The notes under the pieces: generated by a model
Databases searched by the model: none
The model's input: only the letters and a program-made list of their open reading frames with translations
Told to the model about the DNA's origin: nothing
In this document: positions 1 to 6,524 of the stretch, piece by piece
How positions within the stretch are numbered: position 1 is the stretch's first letter
Layout of the letters: each line of letters starts with the position of its first letter
Made by a program: the position numbers and the translations under genes
Assembly (NCBI GenBank): GCA_946482295.1
Contig: CAMLRB010000189.1
Location: 1 to 7,045, forward strand
Origin: an uncultured Bacteriovorax sp.
Lineage (GTDB): Bacteria; Bdellovibrionota; Bacteriovoracia; Bacteriovoracales; Bacteriovoracaceae
DNA length: 7,045 bases
Reading direction: 5' to 3'

Positions 1-1
1 T

Positions 2-154
2 CTATGCCGTTTTGAATTGTATCTTGTTTTTAATTTAGGTATCGTCGTATTTTCAGATGTTATGGTCCTAAGACAACCAATTTATTTAATTTTTTTTGCT
101 TTAAATGCTGCCAATTATTTGGGACATGATGAAGGGCTGATTTTTAATCAATGA
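2..154 (+). CDS. C-terminal end of a probable membrane protein (partial)
   Basis: A reading frame is open from the left edge of the window to TGA at 152-154, giving 50 codons with the start outside the window. The visible part is strongly hydrophobic with two likely membrane-spanning stretches (the segment around LYLVFNLGIVVF and the segment around PIYLIFFALNA), ending in a short polar tail, GHDEGLIFNQ. This looks like the last helices of a multi-pass membrane protein. An O-antigen ligase/polymerase-type protein is one thought, but no diagnostic motif is visible. An internal ATG at 62 has no ribosome binding site, so this is more likely a gene tail than a small complete gene. No terminator follows directly; the first one downstream is at 621-651. 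A 50-codon open stretch can occur by chance in T-rich DNA, so confidence is moderate. Confidence 0.45.
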   Translation, partial: LCRFELYLVFNLGIVVFSDVMVLRQPIYLIFFALNAANYLGHDEGLIFNQ

Positions 155-204
155 GAATAATCACTTGTTCGCCCCATGATGACCCATAAAAGGTTTAAAT
201 GCCT

Positions 205-224
205 TACTGAGCGTTCAGTATAAT
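205..224 (+). promoter_or_regulatory. Inverted repeat overlapping a -10 box (possible operator/promoter)
   Basis: TACTGA (205-210) and TCAGTA (215-220) form a perfect 6+6 bp inverted repeat around the spacer GCGT. The right arm runs into TATAAT at 219-224, a consensus -10 hexamer. No good -35 box is present at the usual distance (TTTAAA at 194-199 would need a 19-nt spacer), so a promoter here would need an activator or would be weak. The repeat is of the size and symmetry used by TetR-type repressors, which often cover the -10 region. That link is an inference; no regulator gene is visible. Transcription would run rightward towards the terminator at 621-651. Confidence 0.3.
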
Positions 225-412
225 CTTTAGTTCTACCAGGCTGTTTTTTGGCATCATGGTGTTTTATGGCCAAAATACGAATGGACGTACTTGCGATTAT
301 TATCCAGCGACTGCACAGAGTTCGTTTAAATTTTTTGTTTTTCGCTTTTTGTGAACTAATAATAGCTTTTACGAATTGCGCTTAGGTACTCAATCTTGTC
401 TTTTAAAGTCAC

Positions 413-510
413 GACTCATCCTGGATATAATTTAAGTTACATTTTATTGAGTCAACGATTTTTCAAAAAAGCCGTTTGGGTTAAGTTTTTAATGAGTCCG
501 TATTGACTCA
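413..510 (+). repeat. Four-arm GACTCA/TGAGTC cluster (alternative hairpins or binding sites)
   Basis: Four related arms occur within 98 bases: GACTCA at 413-418 (A), TGAGTCAA at 448-455 (B), TGAGTC at 493-498 (C) and TTGACTCA at 503-510 (D). B pairs with D over 8 perfect base pairs. C pairs with D over 6 base pairs around a 6-base loop (499-504). A can pair with B or with C over 6 base pairs. In RNA these pairings exclude one another, as in attenuators and riboswitches. In DNA they could be repeated sites for one binding protein. The pairings are directly visible; any function is inferred. Confidence 0.35.
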
Positions 511-620
511 GAATATAAGGTAACTGAAGACTGGAATGTCTTATTATTAAGATTCTTTCTTAGGTTGATTTTAGAAGATTATATAAAAATTTAAAGATTG
601 TAAGAAATTCCAAAATAATA

Positions 621-651
621 GGCCCAATTTTTTAGATTGGGCCGTTCTTTT
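621..651 (+). terminator. Strong intrinsic terminator
   Basis: GGCCCAAT (621-628) and ATTGGGCC (636-643) form a perfect 8-bp stem with five G-C pairs around the 7-base loop TTTTTAG, followed by the T-rich tail GTTCTTTT. It would end rightward transcripts from the first 620 bases and so insulate the operon starting at 863. On the opposite strand the stem is followed by TATTATTTTG, so weak leftward termination is possible, but no leftward gene is seen. Confidence 0.85.
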
Positions 652-764
652 AGAATATAGTTTTCGAAACTGTCTTAGAGTCGTTCTCTAGTGGTTATGA
701 AAACTACATTTTAACATTTCAAAGCGAGCGATATCCGATAATTCGTTGTAATTCCGACTAGAAA

Positions 765-793
765 TTGCCGGCTTTTATAGCAAATCTTATAAA
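765..793 (+). promoter_or_regulatory. Sigma70-type promoter for the exported-protein operon
   Basis: A -35 box TTGCCG (765-770, four of six consensus bases) and a -10 box TATAAA (788-793, five of six) are separated by the ideal 17 bases. Transcription would start near 800, giving a leader of roughly 60 bases before the ATG at 863. The promoter lies downstream of the terminator at 621-651 and is the best match in the intergenic region, so it is the likely source of the two-gene transcript ending at about 4020. Confidence 0.5.
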
Positions 794-862
794 ATTAAAG
801 GTTTTACACAAACCCGACGAATAGTGGACTGATTCTATTTTTTATTTACGGAGTTATCTGTC

Positions 863-1501
863 ATGTCGTGGTCGAAAATTTTTTCAAAAACAGTTTTTAT
901 CGTAATGACAATTTCATTCGCAAATTTATCTTGGGCCGCTGAGAAGAAAGATTGTGTAGAGTGCACTTATAAAAAAGTAGTGGGTGCGCCTGACTTAGGT
1001 GGGCTGGAAAAGCTTGCAAAGGTTGCAAGAACAAATCTTAAAGACGAAGAGTTTATTGATTACCAACTTACTTTTTGTATGAAGTTTGAACAAGTGAACA
1101 ATAACTACGGATTCAAAAAAGAAATCTTAGAGCCAATGAAGAAAACTCAATATTCAGTTGATAAGTTTTGGACTGAACCAGGTTGTGTCCCTAAGCGAAT
1201 TGGTAATACTGAAGTTCCTCTAATTCATCTTGCAGCAGAAGACGCAAGAAGTAGAAAGCTGTTTCTTGAAACTTTATATAAATACTATCAAGAACGTAAT
1301 GAAAATAATCAATGGCTGAAAATAGTTAATGCTAAAAATACGATGGGATACACATTATTGGACTACATTGATTATTTAAATACATCTGGAACACTCAGAC
1401 CTGATGAAAGAAAAGATATTAATGGAATGATTATTTTTCTATGTGAGAGAGGAGCGGTATTCTCATATTCTCATGGAAAAAAATGTCCGATGCAAATATA
1501 A
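863..1501 (+). CDS. Secreted ankyrin-like cysteine-containing protein, unknown function
   Basis: The 212-residue product starts with a typical Sec signal peptide: Lys at 5 and 9, a hydrophobic core about 10-22, and a signal peptidase I site near SWA|A (25/26). There is no lipobox, so the mature protein is probably soluble in the periplasm or outside. The ATG at 863 is preceded by GGAG at 850-853, well spaced. The mature part has six cysteines (31, 34, 72, 108, 194, 208), starting with a CxxC pair, which suggests disulfides. Residues 118-200 resemble ankyrin repeats: VPLIHLAAED (118-127), VNAKN (155-159), G162-YTLLDYIDYL and a final IIFLCERGA (190-198), in the usual order and spacing. Ankyrin repeats bind protein partners. 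The next gene starts at the base after this stop codon, so the two products probably work together. I recognise no named family. The gene is AT-rich, like the first half of its neighbour. Confidence 0.88.
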   Translation: MSWSKIFSKTVFIVMTISFANLSWAAEKKDCVECTYKKVVGAPDLGGLEKLAKVARTNLKDEEFIDYQLTFCMKFEQVNNNYGFKKEILEPMKKTQYSVDKFWTEPGCVPKRIGNTEVPLIHLAAEDARSRKLFLETLYKYYQERNENNQWLKIVNAKNTMGYTLLDYIDYLNTSGTLRPDERKDINGMIIFLCERGAVFSYSHGKKCPMQI

Positions 1502-3991
1502 ATGAATAAATTAATTATACTTTCATTTTTTTTCCTTTCTGATTTTGCAATATCTGCCGAAATCAAAGCACCTTGTCTTAAAAAAGATGGGAGTTTAGGT
1601 TTAAATCTTGAGAAGTATGATTGCAAACTAATTGCGAAAGTTGTCGAGAGTCCTGAAATAAAAGTTGCCCACGAAGACAAAGTGTTAGATGTTCTGGCAA
1701 ATCAGCTATCGTTTAAGATTAAACGTAACATGGAAAACATGGCCGTAATTGATAATTACTTTGGTCCTCTTAATTTAGCTTTGACCGAAGATAAAGTGGT
1801 ACGTAATAATTGTAATATTGATGTAATTACGAGCCTCTCTTCAAGTGCAAATAAATGTTCAACAAAAAATCCAAAAAAATTAGAAAAACTAATTTCAAAA
1901 TTGACAGATGAAATGGGAGCAAAGTCGAAAGCAATAAAGGACCTTAGGTCTGCTCTTCGCGAAAAGTTTTTCTCATCACGTGGTGTAAGTGAAATACAAG
2001 GTTGCCCGCTAAACAAATCGTCTGGTTACTACATGCTTAACTCACAGTTAAGTGATGTTGATTTGAAAAATATCTTTGATCGTTTTAAGAAAAGTGGGAA
2101 ATCATCTTATAAAGATTTAGTTTATAAAACATATCCTCAGTTAAAAATCATTGCTGGAAGTAAGAATCCTGAGTTTCAAGAAAAGTTCGAAAAGTATGTC
2201 TCTGATTTTCAAGGCACAGATGAAGAACGAGTCGAGTATTTCTACAACTTTTTTAAATCTGAAAATAATCAGGATAAATTATCCCTCGGTTTAGCAAACA
2301 ATTGTATAGATGTTAAATCTAGTATTGAAACCTACATGTGTAACGATCTAGATCATCTTGGGATGAGTGACGATTATGTGGAGAATGTTTTCTCTGAAGA
2401 AAAAGATTCTGAAAGTGTAGAGATTGCCAAAGCTTTCAATTGTTCGAACTCGCAAGAAGGCAGTAAGTTTTTAGAAAGTAAAAATAATATTGAAAATTGG
2501 ATGGATGTCTTTCAAAAGAATACTGTGCCGATGCAGAGTGAACAGACTGCTGAATCAAATGTTATGAATTTTTGCGATATTTTTCTTTGCAAAGACTTGA
2601 AAGCTAAAGAACAAAATTCGTGTAAGTCTGGAAGTCAGATTAGTAGCTCCGATTTAGAGAAAATGTATGGCTGTAAAGAGAAAGAAAAGGCCTGCACAGA
2701 GGAAGTTAAAAAACGTGTAGTTTATTTAGAATCATTAGAAAAAATATTTGCACAGAAAAAAGCATATGAATTAGCATCTTCATCAAGTAGTGGTTCAACT
2801 AGTTATGGTAGAGAAGAAAAGAAGAAGTCTTCTCCTTATTCATCCTTCTTCCAGAACTTTGTCGGTGTTGAAGGTACTCTTCAGGCCGAAGGTAAAAAAA
2901 TATCCCCAGCCACAGTTGCTGAAAAGGTAAGAGAATTCGAAGATAAAAAAATCGAACCAATACCTTCAACGAATAAAGACATTATTCTCGCGAACAATGA
3001 TGGGAATAAAGTTTACAACATGATTAAACAGCAGAAGCAAGAAGAAGCGCTTAATCAGCAAGCGCAGGCGAATCAGCAAGTGGCCCAACATAGTTTTGTT
3101 CCATCGATTAAAGAAAATGATGATCATAAGCAGGCAGTGATTGCGAATTCTTTGTCAAAGTTTAAAGGAGCAGTGGGATCTTCAAAAGATGAATTTCAGG
3201 CCTCTCGCGAGCATGACCGCAAAGAAGAGATCTCGCGCATGCGTTCAGAGCTTGAAGGTGTTCTTAAAGAGATGAAGGGATCAGAAGAAGATAAGCTTGC
3301 GACGATCACTGATAGCAATACTATTTTTGCTCAACCAAAATCCGCGGGCAAAGACGATCCTTACAAAGGTATGTCCGCTGAAGAGCGCGAGCGATTAGAA
3401 AACTATCGTTCGAATCTGGCCACATGGGAGTCAAGATTACGTGCTCGTGAATCAGATGTTCTTGATCGTGAATTACGCATTGGAAGTCGATCGACGGCTT
3501 CAACAAATGATAGCAATGAAAAACGTTTTGAAAATGGAAACACAAATACACTTGGGCAGGACACATCAAGTGCGACCCAAAATTCTGCGCATGCGGGATC
3601 GGCCAATGCTAATGGTGGATTGAAACTCACTAAGGCACAAGCGGCAGCAGGTGCTGTTCAGGCGAGTGGAGAAGCGGGTGTTGCTCAAGCATCTGGAAAA
3701 ATTTCAGAGAGTGAAGCTATTGTAGCCGCAGAAAATCTGGCCACATTGGAAAAAGCAACTCTTAAAAAGTGGGGATTGAGCGCTCGTGATTCATTCGTCA
3801 TTAAAGTCCGCCTCCTTGATAGAATCGTAGATGTTCCGGTTAAAAGTTTTACTTACAGTGGAAAATCGATGTTTGTTCCGATTCTTACAAAGGAAAACCG
3901 CGAACTCTCTAAACTCATTCTTGAAAGCCCGCTTTTTAGCGATTATCGTCAGTATCAACAAGAGCGTTTGAAAGTTCTCGATCGAATCTAA
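1502..3991 (+). CDS. Large secreted multi-segment protein, unknown function
   Basis: The 829-residue product starts with a signal peptide (hydrophobic core about 4-18, signal peptidase I site near ISA|E at 19/20, no lipobox), so it is exported. The N-terminal half (20-400) is Lys/Glu/Ser-rich and mostly helical in character, with thirteen cysteines, the last two at 391 and 398. Then come a Ser-rich linker (425-435), a Gln-rich stretch (509-529), charged probable coiled coils (about 564-602 and 625-660), an Ala/Gly/Ser-rich low-complexity stretch (688-735) with the near-repeat AVQASGEAG/VAQASGK, and a small probably folded C-terminal domain (about 736-829). No membrane helix follows the signal peptide. 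The start codon directly follows the stop of the previous gene and lacks a clear ribosome binding site, pointing to translational coupling. Base composition rises from about 25-33% G+C in the first half to 40-50% after about 3100. No family is recognised; a periplasmic or cell-surface structural or scaffold role is only a guess. Confidence 0.88.
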   Translation: MNKLIILSFFFLSDFAISAEIKAPCLKKDGSLGLNLEKYDCKLIAKVVESPEIKVAHEDKVLDVLANQLSFKIKRNMENMAVIDNYFGPLNLALTEDKVVRNNCNIDVITSLSSSANKCSTKNPKKLEKLISKLTDEMGAKSKAIKDLRSALREKFFSSRGVSEIQGCPLNKSSGYYMLNSQLSDVDLKNIFDRFKKSGKSSYKDLVYKTYPQLKIIAGSKNPEFQEKFEKYVSDFQGTDEERVEYFYNFFKSENNQDKLSLGLANNCIDVKSSIETYMCNDLDHLGMSDDYVENVFSEEKDSESVEIAKAFNCSNSQEGSKFLESKNNIENWMDVFQKNTVPMQSEQTAESNVMNFCDIFLCKDLKAKEQNSCKSGSQISSSDLEKMYGCKEKEKACTEEVKKRVVYLESLEKIFAQKKAYELASSSSSGSTSYGREEKKKSSPYSSFFQNFVGVEGTLQAEGKKISPATVAEKVREFEDKKIEPIPSTNKDIILANNDGNKVYNMIKQQKQEEALNQQAQANQQVAQHSFVPSIKENDDHKQAVIANSLSKFKGAVGSSKDEFQASREHDRKEEISRMRSELEGVLKEMKGSEEDKLATITDSNTIFAQPKSAGKDDPYKGMSAEERERLENYRSNLATWESRLRARESDVLDRELRIGSRSTASTNDSNEKRFENGNTNTLGQDTSSATQNSAHAGSANANGGLKLTKAQAAAGAVQASGEAGVAQASGKISESEAIVAAENLATLEKATLKKWGLSARDSFVIKVRLLDRIVDVPVKSFTYSGKSMFVPILTKENRELSKLILESPLFSDYRQYQQERLKVLDRI

Positions 3992-4020
3992 AAAAGGTGC
4001 GTTCTTTTGGGCCCTTTTTT
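3990..4020 (+). terminator. Intrinsic terminator of the exported-protein operon
   Basis: AAAAAAGG (3990-3997) pairs with CCTTTTTT (4013-4020). With T3998 bulged the stem extends by two G-C pairs (3999-4000 with 4011-4012) around a 10-base loop. The T run is the right arm itself, the usual form of an A-tract/T-tract terminator, and it begins inside the stop codon of the 829-residue gene. It separates this operon from the liu genes. Confidence 0.7.
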
Positions 4021-4042
4021 GATGATTTCGACCTCTTTCGTC

Positions 4043-4071
4043 TTGCTACAATCAATTGAAATTCTTAAACT
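4043..4071 (+). promoter_or_regulatory. Candidate promoter for the liu operon
   Basis: TTGCTA (4043-4048, four of six bases of the -35 consensus) and TAAACT (4066-4071, four of six of the -10 consensus) are 17 bases apart. Transcription would start near 4078, only about 9 bases before the upstream ATG at 4087 but about 33 before the ATG at 4111, which fits the latter as the true start. Both boxes are imperfect. No convincing operator for a LiuR- or PsrA-type regulator was recognised around it. Confidence 0.33.
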
Positions 4072-4110
4072 ATAGCAATTACTTTAATGCCCGACGTTAT
4101 AGAGGACTTC

Positions 4111-5736
4111 ATGGACGTTATCGACTCATCAATCGATCCAAAATCACCTGAGTTTTTAGAAAATAAAAAATACCATCTTGCCCTACGAGATGAGCTCGTT
4201 GAAAAGCTCAAAGGCATTAAACTTGGCGGCGGCGCTGATCAAGTTAAACGCCATCACGATCGTAAAAAATTTCTTCCGCGTGAGCGAATTGAGAAAATTT
4301 TGGATGAAGGTTCTCCTTTCATTGAGCTTTCAACATTGGCCGCTTACAATCTTTACGAAGAAGATGTGCCTGCTGCAGGAATGGTGACAGGAATTGGTCG
4401 TGTTCATGGCGTAGAATGTTTATTCGTGGCCAACGATGCGACTGTAAAAGGTGGAACGTATTTTCCCATGACAGTGAAAAAACATTTGCGAGCTCAAGAA
4501 ATCGCAATGGAAAATCACCTGCCATGTATTTATCTAGTCGATAGTGGGGGAGCATTCCTTCCTAAGCAAGACGAAGTTTTTCCAGACAGAGATCACTTCG
4601 GTCGCATTTTTTACAATCAAGCACAAATGAGTGCCAAAGGCATTCCACAAATTGCAGTTGTTCTTGGTTCTTGTACTGCAGGTGGAGCGTACGTCCCGGC
4701 AATGAGTGATGAAACAGTCATCGTTAAAAATAATGGGACGATATTTTTAGGTGGACCACCTCTTGTTCAAGCGGCTACTGGTGAAATTGTTTCGGCTGAA
4801 GATCTCGGTGGAGCAGATGTTCACACGCGTGTGAGTGGTGTAAGTGATCACTTCGCTAACGATGAAGAAGAAGCTTTTATCATTACTCGCAATATTATTG
4901 AAAATCTCAATTTCAAATCTCCAGGAAAAGCTCAAGGTCTTCGAACAGATTCGCGCGAAGTAAAGCCGCCGAAATATTCGATGGACGACATCTACGGAAT
5001 CATTCCAAAAGATACTCGCAAACCATTCGATGTTCGCGAAATTATCGCTCGACTTGTTGACGGAAGTGAGTTTCATGAATTCAAAGAGCGCTATGGAAAC
5101 ACACTCGTGACAGGATTTGCTCGCATTCACGGTCATCAAGTCGGGATCGTCGCGAACAATGGTATTCTTTTTTCTGAAAGTGCTCAAAAAGGCGCACACT
5201 TCATCGAACTCTGCGGTCAACGTAAAGTGCCTCTTCTCTTTTTACAAAATATCACTGGTTTCATGGTTGGCCGCCAATACGAAAATGAAGGCATCGCTAA
5301 ACATGGAGCTAAAATGGTGACGGCCGTATCAACGGTACAAGTTCCAAAACTTACCGTCATCATCGGTGGATCATTCGGTGCAGGTAACTACGGTATGTGT
5401 GGGCGCGCTTACAGTCCGCGCTTCTTGTGGATGTGGCCGAACTCTCGCATCTCCGTTATGGGAGGCGAGCAGGCCGCTAAAGTTCTCTCAACCGTTAGAC
5501 AGACAGGACTTAAGGCCTCTGGCAAAAAAGAAATGTCGGCCGAGGAGCTTGCCGCTTTTGAAAAACCCATTTTAGATAAATATGAAGTCGAAGGAAGTCC
5601 ATATTATTCAAGTGCGAGACTTTGGGATGATGGAGTTATCGATCCTGCTCACACAAGAGATTTATTAGGTCTGGCCTTGGCCGCTTCACTCAACTCTGGA
5701 ATTGGCGAAAGCAAATTCGGCGTATTTAGAATGTAA
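4111..5736 (+). CDS. liuB: 3-methylcrotonyl-CoA carboxylase, carboxyltransferase (beta) subunit
   Basis: Transfers the carboxyl group from carboxybiotin to 3-methylcrotonyl-CoA, giving 3-methylglutaconyl-CoA in cytosolic leucine/isovalerate breakdown. The sequence closely follows bacterial and mitochondrial MCC beta subunits end to end: IDPKSPEF near the start, [31 protein letters not shown] (143-153), [29 protein letters not shown] (187-201) in the N-terminal domain, then [33 protein letters not shown] (419-438) and [10 protein letters not shown] in the C-terminal domain, ending in FGVFRM as the human protein ends in FGIFRM. These long matches separate it from propionyl- and acetyl-CoA carboxylase subunits; a geranyl-CoA carboxylase is a less likely alternative. 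An in-frame ATG at 4087 would add eight residues, but it lacks a ribosome binding site. AGAGGA (4101-4106) precedes the ATG at 4111, which also gives the usual family length (541 residues). It needs the biotinylated alpha subunit encoded two genes downstream. Confidence 0.96.
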   Translation: MDVIDSSIDPKSPEFLENKKYHLALRDELVEKLKGIKLGGGADQVKRHHDRKKFLPRERIEKILDEGSPFIELSTLAAYNLYEEDVPAAGMVTGIGRVHGVECLFVANDATVKGGTYFPMTVKKHLRAQEIAMENHLPCIYLVDSGGAFLPKQDEVFPDRDHFGRIFYNQAQMSAKGIPQIAVVLGSCTAGGAYVPAMSDETVIVKNNGTIFLGGPPLVQAATGEIVSAEDLGGADVHTRVSGVSDHFANDEEEAFIITRNIIENLNFKSPGKAQGLRTDSREVKPPKYSMDDIYGIIPKDTRKPFDVREIIARLVDGSEFHEFKERYGNTLVTGFARIHGHQVGIVANNGILFSESAQKGAHFIELCGQRKVPLLFLQNITGFMVGRQYENEGIAKHGAKMVTAVSTVQVPKLTVIIGGSFGAGNYGMCGRAYSPRFLWMWPNSRISVMGGEQAAKVLSTVRQTGLKASGKKEMSAEELAAFEKPILDKYEVEGSPYYSSARLWDDGVIDPAHTRDLLGLALAASLNSGIGESKFGVFRM

Positions 5737-5740
5737 GGGA
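5735..5740 (+). promoter_or_regulatory. Ribosome binding site of liuC overlapping the liuB stop
   Basis: AAGGGA overlaps the TAA of liuB (5734-5736) and lies 5 bases before the liuC ATG at 5746. Ribosomes ending liuB therefore finish on the liuC binding site, which supports coupled translation. Confidence 0.65.
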
Positions 5741-5745
5741 TAACT

Positions 5746-6522
5746 ATGAATTACAAATTAGATATTGATCAAAGAGGAGTGGCGACACTTACTCTGAACA
5801 GACCAGAACTTCATAATGCTTTTAACGACGAATTGATCGCCGATTTAACGGCATGTTTGAATGATTTGGAAAAAAAGAAAGAAGTAAGACTACTCGTTTT
5901 AACTGGAGAAGGAAAATCTTTTTGCGCAGGCGCTGATCTCAACTGGATGAAGCGGATGAAAGAATATTCAGAAGCTGAAAACATTGCAGACTCACAGAAA
6001 CTTGCAGAACTTTTTAAAACGCTAAACAGTTTCTCACGTCCAGTAATTGGAAAAATTAATGGAAGTGCTCTTGGTGGGGGAGCGGGACTTGTTGCTTGTT
6101 GTGATTATGTCATCGCCGTTGATCAGGCCATGATTGCGTTCACAGAAGTAAGACTTGGACTTCTTCCTGCAGTCATTTCACCATTTGTTATTGCCAAAAT
6201 TGGTGAGAGTCATGCTCGAGCTTCATTTTTAAGCGGAGCTAAAATTTCAAAGAGCAGGGCCTTTGTTATGGGACTTGTTCATCAAGTCACAACTGCTGAA
6301 ATGTTAGACTCTGAAGTTGAAAAAACGATTGCTGACTTTTTACTGGCAGGCCCCGAAGCCGCAGTTAAAGCAAAAGAACTAGTGGCCACAGTTGTTCGTA
6401 AACCAAATATTGAAGAAGCTAGAGATTATACATGTAAAATGATCGCTAAGGCCCGAGCGAGTGATGAAGGCCAAGAAGGCATGAGCGCACTTTTAGAAAA
6501 ACGTAAAGCGAGTTGGTATTAA
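5746..6522 (+). CDS. liuC: Enoyl-CoA hydratase family protein, probable methylglutaconyl-CoA hydratase
   Basis: A 258-residue crotonase-fold enzyme that most likely hydrates 3-methylglutaconyl-CoA to 3-hydroxy-3-methylglutaryl-CoA, the step after the MCC carboxylase in leucine breakdown. Visible crotonase features are LNRPELHNAFND (17-28), the first oxyanion-hole/CoA region GKSFCAGADLNWMK (56-69), the second oxyanion-hole loop GSALGGGAGL (106-115) and FTEVRLGLLPAVISPFV (132-148), where Glu134 matches Glu164 of rat enoyl-CoA hydratase. The position of the other catalytic glutamate (rat Glu144) is Gly114. To my knowledge LiuC-type hydratases also have Gly there, together with the EVRLGL-PA-ISP signature, so this supports the subfamily rather than indicating an inactive enzyme. 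Length is normal. It starts 9 bases after the liuB stop and ends 2 bases before the next candidate start. The order B-C-D matches the liu operon of Pseudomonas. Exact substrate is inferred from context. Confidence 0.9.
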   Translation: MNYKLDIDQRGVATLTLNRPELHNAFNDELIADLTACLNDLEKKKEVRLLVLTGEGKSFCAGADLNWMKRMKEYSEAENIADSQKLAELFKTLNSFSRPVIGKINGSALGGGAGLVACCDYVIAVDQAMIAFTEVRLGLLPAVISPFVIAKIGESHARASFLSGAKISKSRAFVMGLVHQVTTAEMLDSEVEKTIADFLLAGPEAAVKAKELVATVVRKPNIEEARDYTCKMIAKARASDEGQEGMSALLEKRKASWY

Positions 6523-6524
6523 CT

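Larger units (their letters stand above)
155..862. other. Gene-free AT-rich intergenic region with regulatory signals
   Basis: About 700 bases contain no reading frame of convincing length on either strand. From left to right the stretch holds an inverted repeat over a -10-like box (205-224), an unsupported 32-codon frame (256-354), a second isolated TATAAT at 426-431, four GACTCA/TGAGTC arms (413-510), a strong intrinsic terminator (621-651), two or three weak 5-6 bp hairpins (659-671, 676-690, 691-707), and the promoter of the next operon (765-793). An 8-base direct repeat, CATGATGA, occurs at 125-132 and 175-182; I attach no function to it. No tRNA, tmRNA tag sequence or recognisable RNase P core was seen. 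Confidence 0.7.

Noticed and set aside
125..182. Direct repeat CATGATGA, two copies 50 bases apart
   Set aside because: Only 8 bases and two copies, one within the probable coding tail; no array, target duplication or element ends are present.
256..354. 32-codon frame starting at ATG 256
   Set aside because: No ribosome binding site at a usable distance (AGG ends at 240, 15 bases away), an ordinary chance length, and no recognisable product. It remains possible only if the 219-224 box is a real promoter.
659..707. Series of small hairpins (5-6 bp stems) after the terminator
   Set aside because: Stems are short, partly with G-T pairs and in AT-rich sequence, so chance is sufficient; no T tract follows to make them terminators.
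1471..1680. 69-codon - strand frame across the junction of the two exported-protein genes
   Set aside because: It is antisense to both signal-peptide-supported genes, with no promoter or ribosome binding site seen.
3321..3630. Overlapping - strand and alternate-frame open stretches inside the 829-residue gene
   Set aside because: They overlap a longer frame with a signal peptide and consistent operon context, and show no start signals of their own.
4054..4080. AATTG/CAATT inverted repeat around the liu promoter as an operator
   Set aside because: Five-base AT-rich arms 17 bases apart are expected by chance and do not resemble a regulator site I know.
4747..5220. 157-codon open frame on the - strand inside liuB
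   Set aside because: It lies wholly opposite the strongly conserved liuB coding sequence and its translation has no domain character; it is a shadow of liuB codon usage.
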